Shown: positions 5,851-9,768 of the stretch, one piece after another
Position numbering within the stretch: the stretch's first letter is position 1
Layout: the number at the start of each line of letters is the position of its first letter
Source of the DNA: an uncultured Subdoligranulum sp.
GTDB taxonomy: Bacteria > Bacillota_A > Clostridia > Oscillospirales > Ruminococcaceae
Direction: 5' to 3'
Length of the DNA stretch: 9,768 bases
Assembly: GCA_900772715.1 (NCBI GenBank)
Contig: CAAGRN010000200.1
Span: 1 to 9,768 of the forward strand
Made by a program: the position numbers and the translations under genes
Notes under the pieces: generated by a model
Database searches by the model: none
What the model was told of the DNA's origin: nothing
What the model saw: the letters and a program-made list of their open reading frames with translations, nothing else

Positions 5851-8013
5851 ATGTCCATCAAAATTGCACTGGCAGGCAACCCGAACTGCGGTAAAACCAC
5901 CCTGTTCAACAGCCTGACCGGCTCGAACCAGTACGTCGGCAACTGGCCCGGCGTCACCGTAGAGAAGAAGGAGGGCAAGCTGAAGGGACACGAGGATGTC
6001 ATCATTCAGGACCTGCCCGGCATCTACTCGCTGTCGCCCTACACGCTGGAGGAGGTCGTCGCCCGCGGCTACCTCGTCAGCGAAAAGCCCGACGCCATCC
6101 TGAATATCATCGATGGCACCAACATCGAGCGCAACCTCTACCTGACCACCCAGCTGATCGAGCTGGGCATCCCTGTGGTTATGGCAGTCAATATGATCGA
6201 TCTGGTGCGCAAAAACGGCGACAAGATCGACCTGCACAAACTCAGCAAGGAGCTGGGCTGCGCCGCCGTGGAGATCAGCGCCTTAAAGGGCGAGGGCTGC
6301 CGTCAGGCCGCCGAGCAGGCGGTTGCCGCCGCCAAGGCAGCCCGCAGCGGCGAGCTGCCCCACGTTTTCACCGGCAGTGTGGAACACGCCATCGCCCATA
6401 TCGAGGAATCCATCCAGGGCAAAGTCGATACACGTTTTCTGCGCTGGTACGCCGTAAAGCTGTTTGAGCGCGACGAAAAAGTGCAGGCGGAGCTTGCACT
6501 GGACAAGGAGCTGCTTGCCCACATTGAGCAGCACATCGCCGACTGCGAAGCCGAGATGGACGACGATGCCGAAAGCATCATCACCAACCAGCGCTACGCC
6601 TACATCAGCAACGTGGTCAGCAAGTCGGTCAAAAAGAAGCCCCGCACCGAAAACCTGACCCTGTCCGACAAGGTGGACCGCATCGTCACCAACCGTATTT
6701 TTGCGCTGCCCATCTTTGTGCTGGTTATGTTACTGATGTACTCGCTGTCGATGGGTACCTCGATTGCCGACGGCGGCTGGTCGATCGGCACCTTTGCCAC
6801 CGGCTGGACGAACGATGTCCTGTTTGGTGAGATCGTTCCCAATGCGCTGGGCGGTCTTTTGGAGAGCATCGGCATTGCCGACTGGCTGTACGGGCTGATC
6901 ATGGACGGCATTGTCGCCGGTGTCGGCGCGGTTCTGGGCTTTGTGCCGCAGATGCTGGTGCTGTTCTTCCTGCTGTCCATTCTGGAGGACATCGGTTATA
7001 TGGCGCGTGTCGCCTTTATTATGGACCGCATCTTCCGCAAATTCGGGCTGTCCGGCAAGAGCTTTATCCCCATGCTGGTCGGTACCGGCTGCGGCGTTCC
7101 CGGTGTTATGGCGTCCCGTACCATCGAGAACGAGCGTGACCGCCGTATGACCATTATGACCACCTGCTTTATTCCCTGCGGTGCCAAGATGCCCATCATC
7201 GGCTTGTTTGCCGGTGCGCTGTTCGGCGGCAGCACTTGGGTTGCTACCTCGGCGTACTTTATCGGCTTTGCCGCCATTGTCATTTCCGGCATTATCCTGA
7301 AAAAGACCAAGCTGTTTGCCGGTGACCCCGCTCCCTTTGTTATGGAGCTGCCTGCCTACCACATCCCCGCGTGGGGCAACGTGCTGCGCGCCACTTGGGA
7401 GCGCGGCTGGTCCTTCATCAAGCGCGCCGGTACCGTAATTCTGGCTTCCACCATCGTTCTGTGGTTCCTGCAGGGCTTCGGCTTTGAGAACGGCGCCTTC
7501 GGTATGGTCGAGGATCAGGACAACTCGGTGCTGGCCGCCATTGCGGGCTGCATCTCCTGGATCTTTATCCCCTTGGGCTTCGGCGATTGGCGCGCCACCG
7601 TTGCGTCCATCTCCGGTCTGATCGCCAAGGAGAACGTGGTCGGCACCTTCGGTGTTCTGTACCACTACGCGGGCGAGCTGTCCGAGAACGGCGACGAGAT
7701 CTGGCCCGAGGTTGCCGCCAACTTCACCGCCATCTCCGCTTACAGCTTTATGATCTTCAACCTGCTGTGCGCGCCCTGCTTTGCCGCTATGGGTGCCATC
7801 AAGCGCGAGATGAACAACGGCAAGTGGACGGCGGTTGCCATCGGCTATATGTGCCTGCTGGCGTACTGCGCGGCGCTGGTCGTCTACCAGATCGGCGGTC
7901 TTATCACCGGCGAGATCGGCTTCAACCTCTTTACCGTAGTGGCTGCTGCCATTGTGGCGCTGGTTCTCTACCTTTTGTTCCGCCCCAACAAGTATGAAAA
8001 CGTGAAGGGATGA
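5851..8013 (+). CDS. feoB: Ferrous iron transport protein B (FeoB)
   Basis: A 720-aa inner-membrane Fe(II) importer. The N-terminal G domain has GNPNCGKTTLFN (9-20), the G2 Thr36 in NWPGVTVE, DLPG (54-57), NMID (114-117) and SALKG (143-147). A helical guanine-dissociation-inhibitor region follows (about 165-270), then multiple membrane helices from about residue 283 to the end. The two Gate/pore motifs are present: GTGCGVPGV (411-419), with Cys414 as the likely metal ligand, and IAKENVVGTFGVLY from 591. The length is normal and no motif is missing. The ATG at 5851 has AAAGGGG upstream. The gene is the core of the operon with feoA, feoA and the Cys-rich small protein, and should be repressed by iron through the GTTAG-N6-CTAAC array. 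Confidence 0.97.
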   Translation: MSIKIALAGNPNCGKTTLFNSLTGSNQYVGNWPGVTVEKKEGKLKGHEDVIIQDLPGIYSLSPYTLEEVVARGYLVSEKPDAILNIIDGTNIERNLYLTTQLIELGIPVVMAVNMIDLVRKNGDKIDLHKLSKELGCAAVEISALKGEGCRQAAEQAVAAAKAARSGELPHVFTGSVEHAIAHIEESIQGKVDTRFLRWYAVKLFERDEKVQAELALDKELLAHIEQHIADCEAEMDDDAESIITNQRYAYISNVVSKSVKKKPRTENLTLSDKVDRIVTNRIFALPIFVLVMLLMYSLSMGTSIADGGWSIGTFATGWTNDVLFGEIVPNALGGLLESIGIADWLYGLIMDGIVAGVGAVLGFVPQMLVLFFLLSILEDIGYMARVAFIMDRIFRKFGLSGKSFIPMLVGTGCGVPGVMASRTIENERDRRMTIMTTCFIPCGAKMPIIGLFAGALFGGSTWVATSAYFIGFAAIVISGIILKKTKLFAGDPAPFVMELPAYHIPAWGNVLRATWERGWSFIKRAGTVILASTIVLWFLQGFGFENGAFGMVEDQDNSVLAAIAGCISWIFIPLGFGDWRATVASISGLIAKENVVGTFGVLYHYAGELSENGDEIWPEVAANFTAISAYSFMIFNLLCAPCFAAMGAIKREMNNGKWTAVAIGYMCLLAYCAALVVYQIGGLITGEIGFNLFTVVAAAIVALVLYLLFRPNKYENVKG

Positions 8014-8019
8014 GCTTTT

Positions 8020-8190
8020 ATGATGGCGTTTCTGGCTGCCAATTTCAACCTGCCCACCGTGATTGTGGCTTGCATCGTGTTCGGCGGCGTTGGCTGGCTG
8101 CTGCACCGCGCGCACAAATCCGGCGGCTCCTGCGGGGGCTGCAGCGGTGACTGCCACGGCTGTAATGGACACTGCTGTCACGACAAATAA
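8020..8190 (+). CDS. FeoB-associated Cys-rich membrane protein
   Basis: A 56-aa protein starting 7 nt after feoB; its ribosome binding site AAGGGA (8005-8010) lies inside the end of feoB. A single membrane helix spans about residues 11-28 (LPTVIVACIVFGGVGWLL). It is followed by a short basic stretch and a Gly/Cys/His tail with C38, C41, C45, C48, C52 and C53 and H46, H51, H54, giving the pattern CxxCxxxCxxCxxxCC. This matches the FeoB_associated family, found right after FeoB in many Firmicutes and assigned a probable role in Fe(II) delivery or as an FeoC substitute. The ATG at 8020 is chosen by spacing; the second ATG at 8023 is possible. Confidence 0.9.
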   Translation: MMAFLAANFNLPTVIVACIVFGGVGWLLHRAHKSGGSCGGCSGDCHGCNGHCCHDK

Positions 8191-8194
8191 AGCG

Positions 8195-8223
8195 AAAGCG
8201 CGGGGCGTTGCTCCGCGCTTTTT
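8195..8223 (+). terminator. Intrinsic terminator of the feo operon
   Basis: AAAGCGCGG (8195-8203) pairs with CCGCGCTTT (8213-8221), extended inward by GGC/GCT with one G-U pair, then a T-run to 8223. It begins 4 nt after the stop of the Cys-rich protein gene and separates the feo operon from the regulator gene. Confidence 0.88.
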
Positions 8224-8244
8224 GTGTTCTTGTGCCGGTTTTCC

Positions 8245-8273
8245 TTGCAAAAAAAGCCCCGCCGTGGTATGAT
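8245..8273 (+). promoter_or_regulatory. Promoter of the DtxR-family regulator gene
   Basis: TTGCAA at 8245-8250, a 17-bp spacer, TATGAT at 8268-8273. The predicted start is near 8280, with a leader of about 25 nt. No GTTAG-N6-CTAAC site is visible here, so the regulator does not appear to repress itself. Confidence 0.75.
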
Positions 8274-8304
8274 AGAACTACTATAAGTAAAGGGGGATGC
8301 CGCC

Positions 8305-8676
8305 TTGAAGATACACGAATCTGCCGAGGATTATCTGGAACAGATCCTGATGCTCAAAGAGCAGAAAGGCTCCGTGCGCTCCATCGACATTGCCGTTGCC
8401 ATGGGTTTTTCCAAGCCGAGCGTCAGCATTGCCATGAAAAACCTGCGCGAGAACGGCTATATTTCGGTGGATGCCGACGGCTTTATCACGCTGGAGGAAC
8501 CGGGTCTGGAGATTGCACGCCGCATCTATGACCGTCACCGCAAGCTGACTGCCTTTTTTGTGGCGCTGGGCGTTGACCCGGACATTGCCGCCCACGATGC
8601 CTGCAAGATCGAGCATGATTTGAGCGAGGAAACCTACAGCAAGATGATTGCCTTTGCCGAGCAGTACAAGCAGTGA
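8305..8676 (+). CDS. DtxR/MntR/IdeR-family metal-dependent transcriptional regulator
   Basis: A 123-aa metal-dependent repressor. The N-terminal winged helix includes SAEDYLEQILML and VRSIDIAVAMGFSKPSVSIAMKNLRENGYI (24-53); the dimerisation and metal-binding helices follow (67-123). There is no C-terminal SH3/FeoA domain, so it has the short MntR-like form. Candidate ligands are D9, E12, H78, H97, C100, E103 and H104. D9 resembles MntR Asp8, while H97-D-A-C100-K-I-E103-H104 resembles the DtxR H98/C102/E105/H106 set, so the site looks mixed. The start is a TTG (8305-8307) with AAGGGGG ending 8 nt upstream; the nearby ATG at 8297 reads only three codons. It has its own promoter and terminator and is the prime candidate to bind the feo operators. 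Confidence 0.92.
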   Translation: MKIHESAEDYLEQILMLKEQKGSVRSIDIAVAMGFSKPSVSIAMKNLRENGYISVDADGFITLEEPGLEIARRIYDRHRKLTAFFVALGVDPDIAAHDACKIEHDLSEETYSKMIAFAEQYKQ

Positions 8677-8685
8677 CACAGCGAC

Positions 8686-8726
8686 AAAACGCGCCCCGCA
8701 TCCGAACGATGCGGGGCGCGTTTTTA
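8686..8726. terminator. Bidirectional terminator between the convergent regulator and Mur ligase genes
   Basis: Perfect 17-bp stem: 8686-8702 (AAAACGCGCCCCGCATC) pairs with 8708-8724 around CGAAC, followed by T on plus. The last stem base overlaps the minus-strand Mur ligase stop codon (8724-8726), so this one hairpin serves both convergent genes without any gap. Confidence 0.92.
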
Positions 8727-9768
8727 TTGCTGCATTTCCTTGCAGACAGAACGAATGATATCCCGCTCCACAAAGGGCGTTTTCACGCCGTTGATCAGCT
8801 GGTAATCCTCGTGTCCCTTGCCGGCAAACAGCACAATGTCGCCGGGCCGGGTCATTGCCACCGCCTCGCGGATGGCTTCGGTACGATCCACCACAATTTT
8901 GTAGGTCGCACCCGGTGCCATATGCTGCGCGATCTCCGCCGTGATGGCGGCGGGGTCCTCGTGGTCGGGGTTGTCGCTGGTCAGGATGCTGAAATCCGCA
9001 TAGGCAGAGGATGCCTCCGCCAGCTCGCGGCGGCGCAGCTGGGTGCGCTCGCCCACCGAGCCGAACACGCAGATCAGCTTGCGCGGTGCATACGCCCGCA
9101 GCGTCTTTAAGGCGCTGGTCAGCGACAGCCCATTGTGGGAGTAATCGACAATAAAGGTGCGCCCGGGCAGCCCCTCGACCACCTCAAAGCGTCCCTGCAC
9201 CGTTGTGTGCGCCAGCACGGCAGCACAGCGGTCCGGTGCCACACCAAAGGCACCGCACAGGGCAATGGCGCACAGCGCGTCCGACGCGCTGAACGCGCCG
9301 GGGCTCATCACCTGCACGGGGGTCGTCTTGCCGTCGTGGCGGCAGGTGAAGGTCACGCCCAAGGCGGTTTCGCTGCGGTACTGCCCCAAGCCTTCGGCGC
9401 GGTAGTCGGCAGCGCGGTCAATACCAAAGCTGACCTGCTGCCCCGCAAAGCCCTGCCGCATAAAGTCGGAGGTATCGTCGTCGGCGTTGTAGACCATCAC
9501 ACGGGCGTTGTATTCGGCAAACAGGCGGCGCTTGGCTGCCTTGTAGTCGGCAAAATCCGGGTGTTCGCCGGGACCGATGTGATCCTCGGACAAATTGGTG
9601 AACGCCACCGCCTCAAAGGGTACGCCGTCCACGCGGTTGTGGCGCAGCGCTTGGCTGCTGACCTCCAGCACGCAGTGGTGTACTCCGGCATCCAGCATTT
9701 TGCGGAACAGCCGGTGCAGCTCCAGACTTTCCGGCGTGGTGTTGGCGGTCGCTTCGTGCTGCCCGGCA
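8724..9768 (-). CDS. murE: MurE-type UDP-MurNAc-tripeptide synthetase, C-terminal part (5' end beyond the window)
   Basis: ATP-dependent ligase adding the third stem-peptide amino acid to UDP-MurNAc-L-Ala-D-Glu in the cytoplasm. About 347 of some 490 residues are present; the frame stays open to base 9768 (NTTPESLELHRLFRKM leads into the visible part), so the N-terminal domain and the ATP P-loop lie outside. Visible: HCVLEVSSQAL, FTNLSEDHIGPGEH, YKAAKRRLF with the Lys usually carbamylated, VQGRFEVV, a central VDYSHN, FGSVGERTQ, SDNPDHEDP and GKGHEDYQ. The substrate motif is DNPD (8964-8975), not the DNPR of meso-diaminopimelate enzymes, and HIGPGEH replaces the common HLDYHGT. It may therefore be a MurE-like paralogue or one that takes another amino acid. 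It is convergent with the regulator and shares its terminator. Confidence 0.85.
   Translation of the reverse strand, partial: AGQHEATANTTPESLELHRLFRKMLDAGVHHCVLEVSSQALRHNRVDGVPFEAVAFTNLSEDHIGPGEHPDFADYKAAKRRLFAEYNARVMVYNADDDTSDFMRQGFAGQQVSFGIDRAADYRAEGLGQYRSETALGVTFTCRHDGKTTPVQVMSPGAFSASDALCAIALCGAFGVAPDRCAAVLAHTTVQGRFEVVEGLPGRTFIVDYSHNGLSLTSALKTLRAYAPRKLICVFGSVGERTQLRRRELAEASSAYADFSILTSDNPDHEDPAAITAEIAQHMAPGATYKIVVDRTEAIREAVAMTRPGDIVLFAGKGHEDYQLINGVKTPFVERDIIRSVCKEMQQ

Noticed and set aside
6730..8250. A 506-codon minus-strand frame opposite feoB and the Cys-rich gene
   Set aside because: Low-complexity Gly/His/Asn/Gln-rich shadow that also runs through the feo terminator; FeoB is unambiguous.
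8297..8308. Minimal frame ATG CCG CCT TGA just before the regulator start
   Set aside because: The ATG touches the Shine-Dalgarno with no spacing, so initiation there is unlikely; the TTG at 8305 has 8-nt spacing and the right frame.

Overview
The window looks like a chromosomal segment of a GC-rich Gram-positive anaerobe. It is most likely a gut Clostridia member of the Oscillospirales (Ruminococcaceae/Oscillospiraceae type); the rank is inferred and I could not run a search. The support is a CBS/DRTGG-containing family II pyrophosphatase, a DUF3793 gene, a FeoB-associated Cys-rich membrane protein, strong AGGAG-type ribosome binding sites, and canonical TTGACA-N17-TAnnnT promoters in short AT-rich gaps between GC-rich genes.

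Layout. 1-1830: a minus-strand manganese-type inorganic pyrophosphatase (54-1715), closed by a strong two-way terminator (10-40) and divergent from typA. 1886-3769: the translational GTPase TypA/BipA with its own promoter and terminator. 3791-4235: a minus-strand Fur-family, PerR-like regulator with its own promoter. 4303-8223: an iron-uptake locus on the plus strand. It reads DUF3793 protein, a 35-aa membrane peptide, FeoA, a second FeoA, FeoB and a 56-aa FeoB-associated Cys-rich membrane protein, then a terminator. 8245-8725: a DtxR/MntR/IdeR-family metalloregulator with its own promoter, closed by a convergent terminator. 8724-9768: the C-terminal part of a MurE-type Mur ligase on the minus strand, running off the window.

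The main point is regulatory. The sequence GTTAG-N6-CTAAC occurs four times perfectly and three more times in degenerate form. All copies lie at the two promoters of the feo locus. Two are in the DUF3793 leader (4338-4353, 4418-4437). Five form an evenly spaced array across the internal feoA promoter, with centres 37, 31, 31 and 36 bp apart. The obvious candidate to bind them is the DtxR-family protein encoded just downstream. The inferred model is that under iron sufficiency this repressor, loaded with Fe(II), shuts both promoters, and under iron limitation DUF3793, the 35-aa peptide and FeoAAB-Cys are made together. The PerR-like gene diverges from the locus, so two metalloregulators bracket the ferrous-iron importer.

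No rRNA, tRNA, CRISPR array, insertion sequence or phage gene was seen. The longest stretch without a gene is 4166-4463 (298 bases). It holds the divergent Fur-family/DUF3793 promoters, two operators and a leader hairpin.
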